Below are positions 22,745-34,089 of a stretch of 64,000 nt of DNA, one piece after another. Source of the DNA: Globomyces pollinis-pini. Its lineage: Eukaryota > Chytridiomycota > Chytridiomycetes > Rhizophydiales > Globomycetaceae. The DNA is taken from contig MU621117.1 in the NCBI GenBank assembly GCA_025399215.1, positions 1 to 64,000 on the forward strand, given 5' to 3'. The translations under genes were made by a program, and so were the position numbers. The notes under the pieces were generated by a model, which did not search any database, was not told the DNA's origin, and saw nothing but the letters and a program-made list of their open reading frames with translations. Within the stretch, counting starts at the first letter, position 1, and each line of letters begins with the position of its first letter.

Positions 22745-24103
22745 ATGAGAAAATCAATCTCTATTACAATACTTTTATTAATCAAAATAATTGGCGCATT
22801 TCAAGTCGGTATAGATTATAACTACAATGGAAGAGTTAATACCTTACAAAGTCGACATCTGGTTGATTTAGGAGAAAGTTCTAGAAGTTGTTATACAATT
22901 GATTTAAAATCTCAGAATCAAACTGTACGTATGAAATTGTATATTGAATATAGTTTCGTCTTCAAGTTGCAACTTCATTGGCGGACACCATCCTTCCATC
23001 TAATGAGACTAATGGATATCTAGGACCAAATATTACTTATTCTTTAGACCAGTTGAATCCTTATTATTCGAGCTTAAGTCAATCTACAATGTTTATTTCC
23101 CCAATCAAAATTTTAACGGATGTGTTCACAGAAACGTCAAGTACTGTCTTATTGGTTACCAATCAGAGTAACTCTCATCCGCTTATTACTGGAAGTTCCA
23201 GCAATGGTTATTTCGGGGTGGGATTCTCTTCAGTAACTCTAAATAAGGTTACTGGCAAAACATTATTTGATGATTTGGTATCTACGAAAACCATAGCAAA
23301 AAATCAAGTTGCATTTCATGGTTGTCCATCTACTTTCAAGAATGACTCTTGGATAGATATAGGAAATGAAACTCCTTATAGTGACTGTGGTGGTCAGTCA
23401 GTCACCTTCAAAGTAAAGCAAAAGTCTTACCTTTCATTGGATTTAACTAGTATTGATATAGCAGGAAATGTTACATCGCTACCTAGTCAATTTCAAGCAG
23501 ATGGTTTTTGGTCAAGCTTGGATTCCTGTTTTGCAAGTATTCGAATTCCCGATAATGCCCATCAAACTTTTGTACAGACTATAAATGGAAGTTATGCATT
23601 TTCGAAATCTGTAAAAGAGCATTCCAAATACGAAAATTTTATCAATGGTCAAGTGGGATTGGAAATCATTGGATCTGATATCAATTGGAATGTTTTACCA
23701 AACATTACATTCTCATTTCAAACTGATAATGGTCAAATTGATTTTACACTCGGACCACATCAGTATCTTGATCAATATTTATTAGACGGAAAATATTATT
23801 GTAAAGACATCAAGTTAACAGGTAGATTTCATCAATATCAGTGGAGGAGGTAATAAAATGGCTATTATAGGAAGGCCGTTCTTTTCAGCGTTTCACATTA
23901 CTTTAGATAGAGACACGGGTAGATTGGACTTTCAATTAGGATGTGGTTGTGCTAGCGCGTTACAAAACTATCCCGTAATTAGAACAAAAGATAGTGTTAT
24001 AGAACCCATACCAGCTATTCCAGAAGTCACAACTACCTTCTCACCAATAGCCACCAATGTGTATTCTGGGCTACTTATCCATAGTCCCAACAGTATTACT
24101 TAA
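22745..24103 (+). CDS. Aspartic protease-like protein D (catalytically degenerate)
   Basis: Same family as C and E, with signal peptide MRKSISITILLLIKIIGAF. Introns at 22925-22953 (29 nt) and 23801-23825 (25 nt, skipping a nearer CAG) restore a full-length, frame-intact protein. The first catalytic motif reads QVATSLADT instead of QVDTGSSDT, so the nucleophilic Asp is Ala. The flap DGS motif is missing (YYSSLSQST) and the second motif is SLDSCFASI. The family block WIDIGNETPYSDCGGQS and the C-terminal AIIGRPFFSAFHI are intact. There are no frameshifts or stops, so this looks like a maintained pseudoenzyme rather than a decayed gene. No hydrophobic tail. Confidence 0.85.
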
Positions 24104-24249
24104 TTTAAACTAAAACATATAGTGGTACTTGTATATCTCTGTTTGGTGTTTGCTTTAATATTCCAATAAACAAATGGCTTGATAAACACGGTTCTCAGTC
24201 CCATGTCTAAAATTTTGATCAACGTGATTTTGTTTGTTTAATTTCATAA

Positions 24250-25783
24250 ATGAGAGTCAAAATATTCACTTTGATCATTAACGTTATTGCAATTCAAGTT
24301 GATTTATTTTCCCCAAATGTCATAGGAGATGCGTTTAATGGATCTGGCTTAATTGTGAATAAACGAGAATGTTTGAAAATTGGAGTTACTGCGCAATCTC
24401 AAATTGTATTAAAACCGATTATTAACAGATTAGTTTAACGTGCAAATTGACACTACTATAGCAGATACTTTGTTACCTTCAGCAGAACTCAATGATTATA
24501 ATGGGCCAGTAATAACCTATGAACCTTCAGAAGCTTCGGAACCGGTCAGTTATACTAATGATGACTATACATCATGGGAAGGCTACAATACTGATATTGA
24601 AATTGGATTGAATCAAACCACATGGAAATCGTCAAGCCCAATAATTGCAGTAAGTCGTTCCTCACTTATCGAAGATATATGCACAAAGCGATGACCCGAA
24701 ATTGTTGGATAATGATGCACAAGGAATCATGGGTATATCATTTACACCACCAACTGACGATTTTAAACTTTTAAACGTGATGGATATGTGGGTAAGTCAG
24801 AACTTCATCTCCAAAAATGAAATAGCATTTCATGTGTGTCAACAAAACTCCAATTCAAAATCTTGGGTCGATTTTGGAAATGATACTCCTTTTGATGAAT
24901 GTAGTAAAAAGAACGTCTCCATGACATTACCGTCACTTCCAACAATTACGCTAAGTATACTTGATATCTCATTTGGCCGACTAAGTATTGAAACTCTACA
25001 GAAACAAACTCCTTTTTCTCCCGGATACTTTGGTGGTGCCAACTTAGATACTTGCTCTTCCATAATCAAAATTCCTGACGGTGTTCACGAAAACTTTCTC
25101 TTGGCTCTAAAAGACAGTTCTGGATTCAACGATAAGATTTCCAAGGACAAAGGCTACGAAGAATTTTTGAAAGGAAATATCGCATTGAAAGCAAACCCGA
25201 CCGATATCGTTTATAACTCCCTTCCAACAATCACCTTCACCATTGCAACAGATGCAGATAATATTGAATTAACCCTTGGCCCATATCAGTACATGCGTCG
25301 TGTTGGTGAATACTGTAAGTCGATGGTATAAAAATTAATCATTTAGATTATATTGGTATCCAAGGAGGTGCAATAATTTATGCAACATTTGGTAGACCAT
25401 TCTTTGAAGCCTTCCACTTGATTCTAAATCGATCCACGGGTTTATTAACGTTTCAGTTGGGATGCGATTGTGCACTTTCAAAAGATCAGCTCCCCAAAAT
25501 CAAAACGGGGGATACAGTAATTATTCCTATTAGCAACTCCGACACAACTAGTGCATCTGCTAGTTCTTTGGTTACAAGAACAGTTGGTATCACAAGTACT
25601 ACCTCATCAGTGACAAGTCCAACGAGTAGTCCTTACGTGGAGTGCATTGAGGAAAAAGATAAAAGAAGCTTTGTCGAATCTTCTGCTATTCGCTCTGGAT
25701 CAATCAGTAATATTTTGTTTTCTAATTATTCTAAAGCATTTCCTTTTGTTATTGGGATTATCTTTTATGCCATTGCATTTTAA
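24250..25783 (+). CDS. Aspartic protease-like protein E (divergent), probably GPI-anchored
   Basis: Third plus-strand family member. Introns at 24406-24433 (28 nt), 24650-24674 (25 nt, unique to E) and 25315-25346 (32 nt). The first Asp is retained but the motif is QIDTTIADT (Gly-Ser replaced by Thr-Ile). The flap region reads YTNDDYTSWEG and the second motif NLDTCSSII. The C-terminal segment IYATFGRPFFEAFHL is followed by a Thr/Ser-rich linker and a final hydrophobic helix (AFPFVIGIIFYAIAF) ending at the stop, as in GPI signals. Activity is uncertain because residues beside both aspartates are unusual. Confidence 0.85.
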
Positions 25784-25820
25784 GTTAATACACATCAATA
25801 AATGAACAAATCTCTTTTTA

Positions 25821-26942
25821 TTATTGATTTAACAATTTTTGCAAGTTAGCGTTATCAATAATCAATTTATCTACTAATGATTTCATATCTTTAACTTGCT
25901 GTTCTAATGATTCTACACGTAATGTTAGTTCTGCCTTTGAAGCTATCTTTGTAACTTTTTCAATTTTTGGTTCTTCATTGCCAGATTGTGCTCTGTTGAT
26001 ATTAGAAGGAGTTCTGATCACTTGAGGATGTGGAGTGGAATTGAGAGAAATCCCATCTTTCAAAATTGCGGTAGGTGGTCGTCCATTTGTTGATACTCGA
26101 CTAGGAGTTGATGGGGTTATTGGTGTCATTGGTGCATAAGAATTTGGTTGTTTAATTAAATTCATTGGTGTTGAGATCACAATTGGAGAAGGGTGACTGA
26201 TTTCAATAGCAGGCTTTGATGTATCCACGGCCAGTACATTTGAACTATGACTTTTGGTAGTAAAAAACATTGATCGTCTCTTTTTGGAGTCATCAGTTGC
26301 CTCTTCGGGTTTTTCTTTCTTCTTTAAAAACGACATTATGCCTTTCCTTCCTTGATGAAAGTTTCCACGCTTCTGATCACCACTAGTGTCTAATGCTGTT
26401 TTAGATGCTGTGGGAGATTTTGAATTATCATTAAAATTTTGAGCTTTCTCAACATCTTGTGGATTTTCCAAATCTGTTTTTAATGATCCACCAGATAATG
26501 GGATTGTATATGAATTTTCTAATGGAGCGGTTGGTTTATAAGGGATGTCAAACGTGTCACCCATATTTATTGGTGAATCTTTCGATACGGTTGGTGGTAG
26601 ATACGCGCAATCATTATTGTCCAGTCCAGTATCACTTACAAATGTACTGATTCCTAACTTTGTTGGTAAAATGAATTGCTCTGATGATGGTGTTTTCTCT
26701 AATTCCAGCTTGTTCAGATTCGGTGCAGAAGCTGTATTACATTGTGACTCGTTTTTTAGATTTGAATTCTGACGCATAGATCTCAAAGGTTTTGTAAGTG
26801 GTGATGGGGGTGCAGGACTTCCTTCTGATTGACTAAACCCCTTTGTTAAACGAGGGTGAACGGTTCGCGGTGCTGTTGGATCATCGACAAATCCATCGGT
26901 TTTGTCTGATTGGTGATTCACTAAATGACTGTCAGTTTGCAT
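25821..26942 (-). CDS. Disordered Ser/Pro-rich protein with C-terminal coiled coil
   Basis: Single 373-codon exon, not recognised. Most of it is Ser/Thr/Pro/Asn-rich with many SP/TP sites (APPSPLTKPL, YAPMTPITPSTPSR), suggesting kinase regulation (inference). A basic patch is near the middle (GIMSFLKKKEKPEE, KKRRSMFF). The last 45 residues form a heptad-like helix (LRVESLEQQVKDMKSLVDKL). No domain, signal peptide or membrane span. Convergent with aspartic protease E, 37 bp apart. Confidence 0.7.
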   Translation of the reverse strand: MQTDSHLVNHQSDKTDGFVDDPTAPRTVHPRLTKGFSQSEGSPAPPSPLTKPLRSMRQNSNLKNESQCNTASAPNLNKLELEKTPSSEQFILPTKLGISTFVSDTGLDNNDCAYLPPTVSKDSPINMGDTFDIPYKPTAPLENSYTIPLSGGSLKTDLENPQDVEKAQNFNDNSKSPTASKTALDTSGDQKRGNFHQGRKGIMSFLKKKEKPEEATDDSKKRRSMFFTTKSHSSNVLAVDTSKPAIEISHPSPIVISTPMNLIKQPNSYAPMTPITPSTPSRVSTNGRPPTAILKDGISLNSTPHPQVIRTPSNINRAQSGNEEPKIEKVTKIASKAELTLRVESLEQQVKDMKSLVDKLIIDNANLQKLLNQ

Positions 26943-27051
26943 TATAAGTCAATATTTTTTGACGATACTTTGCAATAGTGGAGATTTTAACAAATAAACT
27001 AAACAATGCACCAAAGAAATAAACGTGAATAACTTGTGCACAAGTGATTTA

Positions 27052-28364
27052 TTAACCATGTCTAGAATTGAGTGAAGTGTTTGCTGGAGTATTATGTCTT
27101 ATAAGTGGTGGATTATAGTAAGAGTGTGTACTATTTCCATGATAGGCGTTTGAATCATTGGATGATTGAGTAAAATTTGATGAGTCTTGGGGGTAAATGG
27201 CAAACTGACGAGGTAGCGGTTTATCTATATCAATATCGATGGTTGGCAAAGTAGGTTCATACTCTGATTCTGTGGTATTATTAATTCTTTCTCGCTCCTG
27301 TCTTCTGGCATCTTGGCGTCTTCTACGAGTCTTTCTTTTCAAAATTTCATCAATTCTACACAGTTAGTCATGCAAATAATAATATATATAATTCATGGGT
27401 AACAGCGATCTTGATTGCTTTAACTAACCTTTTGTCGATTTTATGAACACAATATTCTTTTAGATTGCCTTGAATTCTACACACAAGAGGTACATAGACA
27501 ATAGATGCAATCAACACCGATATTGCGTTGAAAATCCATATTGTAACAGAGAGCAATTGCAGGGTAAAAAATATAGTTGTTTCTAACTTTGTCCCTGAAC
27601 CGTTTGAAACAGAACTAACGGTATACAAAGACACAATAGTATCTACGAATGTCTTTCGTTTCGCACTATAAATGTCAATCACAATCAATGCATTGAAGAA
27701 CTGCCTAGGAAATTCTGCAAAAAGTAACCTTTTCGAGCCTACGATAATAATTCAATATTTTAAAAGTACCTTTGAATTTGAAAAATACCCAGAATGCAAG
27801 TATATCTACAGGTTTTCTGGAGTTTTGAATCTGTGAAAATAAGCAATAATGAGGATAAGAACGAATCACATAATATCTGGACGCAATGATGGATGTGAAT
27901 GCATAACTGATATCTCTAGATTCAATGACGGTCAGTGCTTTGTTCCACTCCATTGCCAATAGCACAAATGACAAGATTAAAGATGACAGAATAATGAGAA
28001 ACACATTGAAGTATCCAACACTGCTTAAAATATTGTTAGTTACACCACTTCGTCCCGTCTCTGTATTGAAGGATAGTACAAAAGTTGCATTGGTTTGACC
28101 TTGAAATATTTGACTAATTCCATTCTTATTCGTTACCAACAAAATAGAGATTGAAATTAAATCGGCCATATAAACCAGCACATCTGTAGGATAAGAAGGA
28201 ATATTATACCTTTCATCGTCATCGCAAATACACCTAAATAAGCCAGTTTTCGACCCAAAGAATCATCATAAAACTCGTCAACGTCCACAAAGTCTATCAA
28301 ATATTATTATCGACTTCATGGTACCAAACTTATGGTCAGGAATATGCTCTCTTTTCCAAGACAT
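27052..28364 (-). CDS. KCH-type potassium channel/importer family membrane protein, copy 2
   Basis: Paralogue of the gene at 12588, same start peptide (MSWKREHIPDHKF). Introns at 28294-28324 (31 nt), 28184-28209 (26 nt), about 27738-27769 (32 nt) and 27356-27428 (73 nt). Three match positions in copy 1; the first, inside DHKF/DFVDVDEF, is not in copy 1. Shared family blocks are DLISISILLVTNK, SQIQNSRKPVDILAFWVFF and IQGNLKEYCVHKIDKR. The basic patch KRKTRRRRQDARRQERERI is conserved, but the tail is short and lacks the GYAPSQ repeats. Head-to-head with OFD1, about 200 bp between starts. Confidence 0.8.
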
Positions 28365-28561
28365 GAAGTTGAGTCAAAAGTTTTATCGAAGTGCCATCGA
28401 TCAAACAGGGAATTTGGTCACCAAAACAGAGCTTAGTTGGTGGATTTAATACCAAAGAAAGTATTTAAATCGAATGTTGATTTTTAGAATTTTAAAAGAA
28501 TCTTTGATGAATAAGTCGTGTAGATCTGGGTTTTTTTTAGCTATTTTCAAACAACTCAGTA

Positions 28562-31500
28562 ATGATTCATGAAGAATTATCACACTCAGACTTCAAGACT
28601 CGATTGATTGATAATTTAAATAAAACTGGAATTAGAGATAAACTGAAATCACAACTTCGATCAAAGCTTTACTCAGAACTTACATTAAAAACTAGAATAC
28701 CTCAGGAACAGACGCGATCATCCAATTTATTATCAAATGTGATTGATTCTTTATTTGTTCAATACCTAAAAAGTCAAGGATTTGAATTTTCTCTTGCTGT
28801 ATTTCTACCGGAATGTGGGTTGGCACCACATCAAGTAGCTTACATATGAATCTAATTTTCATAGTTGTTAAATGAAGAAGATGTCATATGTGCCTTGCAT
28901 TTAAAGAATACCATCAAATCGATTTTACCTGTACGTTATGTCTCACTGCTCATCATAGGATAAAAACTCAAAGGATGTCTTAATTATGAGGATGCTAAAG
29001 GGAATTCATACACTCACAGACTTTCAAATGGTCGAAAAAGAAGTTCAAACTAACCTGGAAATAGACGATCTTATGCGTAAATGATTTCAGCGGTTTTAAC
29101 GTTAGACATTAAGATACGAGATATTGACAAATCTTTTCGATCCAAAGAGAAGAATTATGAGAAATCTCAAATAGCAGCATTGGAGGAAAGGTTATATAGC
29201 TGTCAGAGAGAAATTGAAGTGCGTAGTGAAGCTCAATTGCAAGAACAGGTAAGGTTTGAGGTCTAAAGAACACAGATATCAAATTTCAAACAATTCGAAC
29301 TAGCAAAGCTGAAACTAGAAGAAAGGAAATCATATCAAATTGAAATGGACAGACAAAAAATGGAGTTCGAACGCAAATTGGTTGAACAGGAAGCTAAACA
29401 TGTTGAACAAATGCAGAAAGAACAGCAAAGGCTTTCATTTAGAGAAAAGGTATTATAATCAAGATCCAATCCAGTAGGAGTTTGATCGGCAAAACACTCT
29501 TCTCAGGCAGCAATTATTGGATGAGAATAACCGAGTTGTTTTGAAGGAATCCAAATTGAAAAACGAAGCAGAATTAAATTCTAAACAATACGAAATGGAA
29601 AGGGATCAATTGAGAAGAAGAATTCAAGAAGCTCAGGAGCAGTTAAAGGAGGTCGGTGATTTTAAAGAGCGATATTCACAAAAAATGGAAGAAGCCATTG
29701 CACAGTAATAAACTGTTGATTAACTTCAGGTACAAAATAGATTTAAACAAAGAATATGCTTCAATGAAATCATCACTAGAAATTGACAAGGTCAGAGTGG
29801 ATAGTATTTACTTCAAATCTGACATTAGGTGAAAAACGCTTACTGTCAGAGAAGGAGTCGATGTTGAACAAAATGCAAAGCAGGATGCACAACACAGAAG
29901 AGGAATGTGCAAGATACAAAATGGAACTAGAAGATGCGATACATCGAATTGAAGATATCACCAAAGCCCGGGAAGAAGCTGTGTATATGGTGAAGGATCT
30001 GCAATTGCAATTGCTCACACAAAGAGGTTTGAGCATAGTCACTAATTTTGATGTAGGATCGGAGTCTCTCGAATTCGAGATCAATAGTCTTCGAAAGTGA
30101 GTACCGAAACTCTCATTTTTAGGCAACTCGCAGCTGCAGAAACTGCATCAAGTCAGCGCCAAAAGGGTATGAATCCAATCATAATTAATCACAGAGCATG
30201 AGGAAATGGTGAAGAGTCTAATGAACCCCAAAGAGGAAATGAAAGATGAATTGAAGAAAACGCAGGAAAATGAAATGAAATGGAAAAATCAATGCCAACA
30301 ATTGATCATAAAACTAGACACAGAAGTACCATAAACACCAGCTAAACTATAGTTTGCAAATTATGAACAGCTGTCAAAAAAATTTGATAGACAACGGTTA
30401 AAAATTAAAGAGTTGGAGCGTGAACTTGCTGATAAAAATGTGTTGCTTCATCAGAGCAATACCGCATTGTCAATTTTACAGGAGAAATCTAATGCATTGC
30501 CAATGTTACCCAACACGCAACCCCTATTTGACTCTTACCTGAATACTAATCATTCCTATCGTTCAGCGTAGATTTAATTATTTCTCAATTTTAGCTATTT
30601 GTCAGAAAAACGATCCCCTAGTTACAATACATATTCTAACGCCAATGATGGGTTAGAGAATAGATATTTGAAACTATCTAATCCCATGGTAATAGAATTG
30701 TGATTTAAAAAAACAGAAATTCGATAACTACGAACCTTTTGAACAAGTGACAGTACCGGATTCGCATCAAAACAATGCTTTTGTTGCACCCCAATACCAC
30801 GCTACTGCACCAGAAAGACGACATTTCTCACCTACTCAGCCATCAAGGGTATCAGAAATCCATGAATCCGTAAATCATAATGCATTGGATAAACATGACT
30901 TGATTCCGATTAATGATTTGGATATTTCTCAAAACCAATCACAGAGCGATGCCATTCATAAACCTGTAGCTCCTACGGTATTCTCTAGACATAGAACAAA
31001 TATTTCTGCGGATTCAAGAAACCAAAAATCGCCTGGTGAGGAAAATATTAAAAAGCAAGAGGCAGTGGATGAGCCCCAACTAAATCAATCTTCTATTCCC
31101 AAAGATTGTCAAACTCAATTTCTTCGCAATGCAACAAATCCTTCAAATACTAACGAGCAGTTCAGCCAGCGATCCAATGAGACTTCAATCCAAGCGAAAA
31201 CTATTCGCAATAGAACTATTCCTTTGAAAATCGCCGAACCAATGAATTTGAATATGAAATCACCGCCCACATCTGAAAGTAGTGTACTAGTTTCACCAGG
31301 AAAGGGTGAACAAAATAATCCTGCTCCATTTACCAATGCAAAACAATCAGATTTAGATAGCAGTAATAAAGCTGAAAAGATGGCACAGATTCAACGGGAC
31401 CATGAGATAGAAAATTATGAACAGAAAAGGTTGGAGAGGGAAATGGAACGAAAAAAACGTGACGAACAAGAACGACAGAGAATTTTGAAAGAAAAGCTTG

Positions 31501-31927
31501 AACTGGACAGAAAAGAAGAACTTCAAAAGTTGAAAAGAATCCAAGAAGAAAAAAACCGACCTATGGAACTAAATAACAACAAATCAATCAAAGACGTTTC
31601 TGTCAAACAAGATGTGAAAATCGCTGATGAAACCAAAAAGAATGAAGATGCCATGTCAAGTATTAAAGCATTAGAAAAAGATCCAATAATGCAGAAATAT
31701 TTGAATCTAGTCAAAGAGAAACGTGGATTAAAGAATGTTAGTTGGTAGATAAATAACTTTAGGAATCCATATTAGACCCAAAAGTTGAAAAATCAAAAAA
31801 GCCAGAGGAAATTGATACAGCTTTCGGTGCTGGTGATACAGCTGATGAATTTAGGTACGGGTTAAACTATCACTAATCTTTCAGTGCCCCAGACAACAAT
31901 GAGTCCTCGGGTGATCCATCCTGGTGA
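28562..31927 (+). CDS. OFD1: OFD1 homologue, LisH-containing centriole/basal-body coiled-coil protein
   Basis: OFD1 acts at distal centrioles and basal bodies and is needed for cilia and flagella. The first exon carries the N-terminal signature (LIDNLNKTGIRDKLKSQLR, then the LisH-type YLKSQGFEFSLAVFLPECGL). About 15 small exons with short introns follow, encoding long coiled coils (for example EMERDQLRRRIQEAQEQLKE). A large exon (30750-31737) has a disordered Asn/Ser-rich stretch and a Glu/Lys/Arg helix (REMERKKRDEQERQRILKEK). Splicing at the end gives a short acidic tail DPSW and TGA 31927. The N-terminal match is strong; some middle exon borders were not all traced. Confidence 0.85.
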
Positions 31928-31966
31928 ACATAATTTAATAAAATAACTTCTTATATTAATTAAAAA

Positions 31967-33428
31967 TTAAACTTTAATATCTGCTGTTGTTTCTGATAAC
32001 AATTCTCTTGGTTTCACTCCATTATCTTCCAAGTACTTGAGAAACTCTTCGTTTTCTTCCGCTACAATATCTTGAGACATATCAATGACAGTAAAGTAAG
32101 CAACAACTACACATATGATATTCAGACCGGCAGCAAGCATGAAAATTCCTTTGTTTCCACTGATAGATCGTTCTTTCTCCGTGTCTCCAGTTTCGAACCA
32201 CTTTTGAACACTAGTAAAGGAATCGGTTCCGTAAAAAGCACCAATTTTACCGAAAACACCTGCAATAGCATAGAATTGACCACGAACAGTGGTGGCACAT
32301 GAAGATGAAGCAATTAACCCAATATTGTCACCAGGACCAAGTTCTCCAAAAGAAAGAAACAATCCATACATTAACGAAAAAACAGCAATATTTTTGGACA
32401 GAGTTTCAAAACCTTGGGCGAGTACTATGGCCATCACTGCTTGGCATGTCAATCCTGTAATTAAACCCCACTTTGGCCCAATCATGTTGGTCAAGAATGC
32501 ACCACCAATAGCTCCTGGCATGTAGAATAAAAGAATAACGAAATCCCAGAAGAATTGATCAGATAGGGTGTGGTCATCTGGCAAAACAGTTGATGTAATT
32601 GTTGAAGCATATAAACCAAATGGATACGCACACAAGTCGTATGTAAACCAAATAAAGGAAATACCAGCCAATCGAAGCCAATACTTTTTAAATACTAACA
32701 TGTATGGAATTTTAACCATCTTGTTCTTGTTGTAGGCTTCTGGTTCAACAAGTTGTGCACGGAACCATAATGTTGCAGCCGGTACAATCACTCCAAGACC
32801 AATTGTCAATCTCCACATCAATTCAACCTTGTTCAAGTCGTTTCCAAATGAAAGTGCTAGAATCCAAGCAACGAATCCAGCCAATGCCCAACCTGCATCA
32901 ATGGATGCATTGGTTACACCGATGAACAATGCTTGACGGTAGTTTCCAGAAACTTCAGAAGATGACTCACTAGCAGCAACAGATGATGATGGATATTCAC
33001 CACCAATACCAATACCCAAACCAACGCGAAAGATGACAAACATGGTGAAGAGACCTTCAGGGGAGCCATCAGGGCTGAAGGTAAACGCACAACAAATGGT
33101 GAAAAAGATAAGCAACAGATTGGCACTGATCATACCAGCCTTTCGGCCAATTTTATCGGATATCCAACCAAACATGGCCATTCCGAGAATTGTACCAAGG
33201 AATGTGAAAGAAGCAATTCTAGAGAAAGCCCAAGACTTACTAGTGACTTCCTTTCCATATTGCTTCTTCAACAGACTCTGAGTGACACCAATAGAACTGG
33301 TAATGTATCCATCTGACAACAATGCAATACCTATACAATCAGACACAATATTATTTACCACACACAACAGTAGTGAATGTTTTCGAGAACTTATTAGCGC
33401 TTACTTCTGTTTTTTCTATTTTTGTCAT
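31967..33428 (-). CDS. MFS permease, GIT1-like (glycerophosphodiester/phosphate), copy a
   Basis: Twelve-span major facilitator transporter. A 28-nt intron (33331-33358) lies after MTKIEKTEVSANKFSKTF...VVC, splitting the CG/IALLSDGY segment. MFS motifs are GWISDKIGRKAGM (loop 2-3) and RVGLGIGIGGEYPSSSVAASE (helix 4). The C-half has FGELGPGDNIGLIASSS and RGQFYAIAGVFGKIGAF, typical of the GIT1 permease group, which takes up glycerophosphodiesters such as glycerophosphoinositol. The substrate is inferred; inorganic phosphate is an alternative. First of three tandem paralogues, all minus strand. Its upstream region holds a triple repeat. Confidence 0.85.
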
Positions 33429-34089
33429 GAAGTTATGATAAATGATATCCAAATCAAGTCCTTTTATAGAGTCAAAGTGGCCCCTGACCGTTTCAAAATG
33501 TTTTACCCACATGGGACCTCAGACTGTCAAGAATGTGAAAGACTGTGTACAGAGTCACAGAAGGATTCCCCTTGAATGAAAGCGCAACAAAATCGCGTGG
33601 TAATGTAACTAATGGTTGTATCCAAATAGTAGGAAGTCTAGAAAGTTGAAACATAGTTTTTAAACCGTTGAACCCAATCTGCCAAAACCAGAGAAAAAAA
33701 AACTTTTGTGAACATGAAACATGACGGGTAAATATTTGCTGGTAATGGACTTTATTTTTTGTTTAATGTATAGTGCGCGATTTAGTGCAGGATGTAGTGC
33801 GGGACCCAACTAAATTGAACAACAAATCAGATGGTAACGTCTATGGATTGGTACAGGAATAGAAAAACAAGTTAGATGAAAGATTTCAGTTGAAGAACAA
33901 ATCAGATTTTTACGTAATTGAAGATTGGATGTCCTTGTACAGGGATGGAAAAACAAGTTAGATGTATAAAACTAAAGATTTCAGCTGAAGGACAAATCAG
34001 ATTTTTACGTAGTGAACGGATGTACGAAGAGTTTCTAAAAAAACAAATACTCAATAATTAATCTAAAAAGATGGTTTAATTGTAAACAT
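33429..34089. other. Upstream region of permease a, with imperfect tandem repeats
   Basis: 660 bp non-coding between permease copies; contains the repeat array at 33816-34015. A plus-strand open frame near 33282-33575 overlaps the permease and is a shadow. Confidence 0.5.
33816..34015. repeat. Imperfect tandem repeats with ACAAATCAGATTTTTACGTA core
   Basis: ACAAATCAG occurs at 33822, 33897 and 33992 (spacing 75 and 95 bp). It is followed by GGTAACGT or TTTTTACGTA. Between copies are shared blocks AAAAACAAGTTAGATG and AAAGATTTCAG(T/C)TGAAG. The third unit is partial. The TACGTA palindrome is bZIP-like. Confidence 0.7.
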
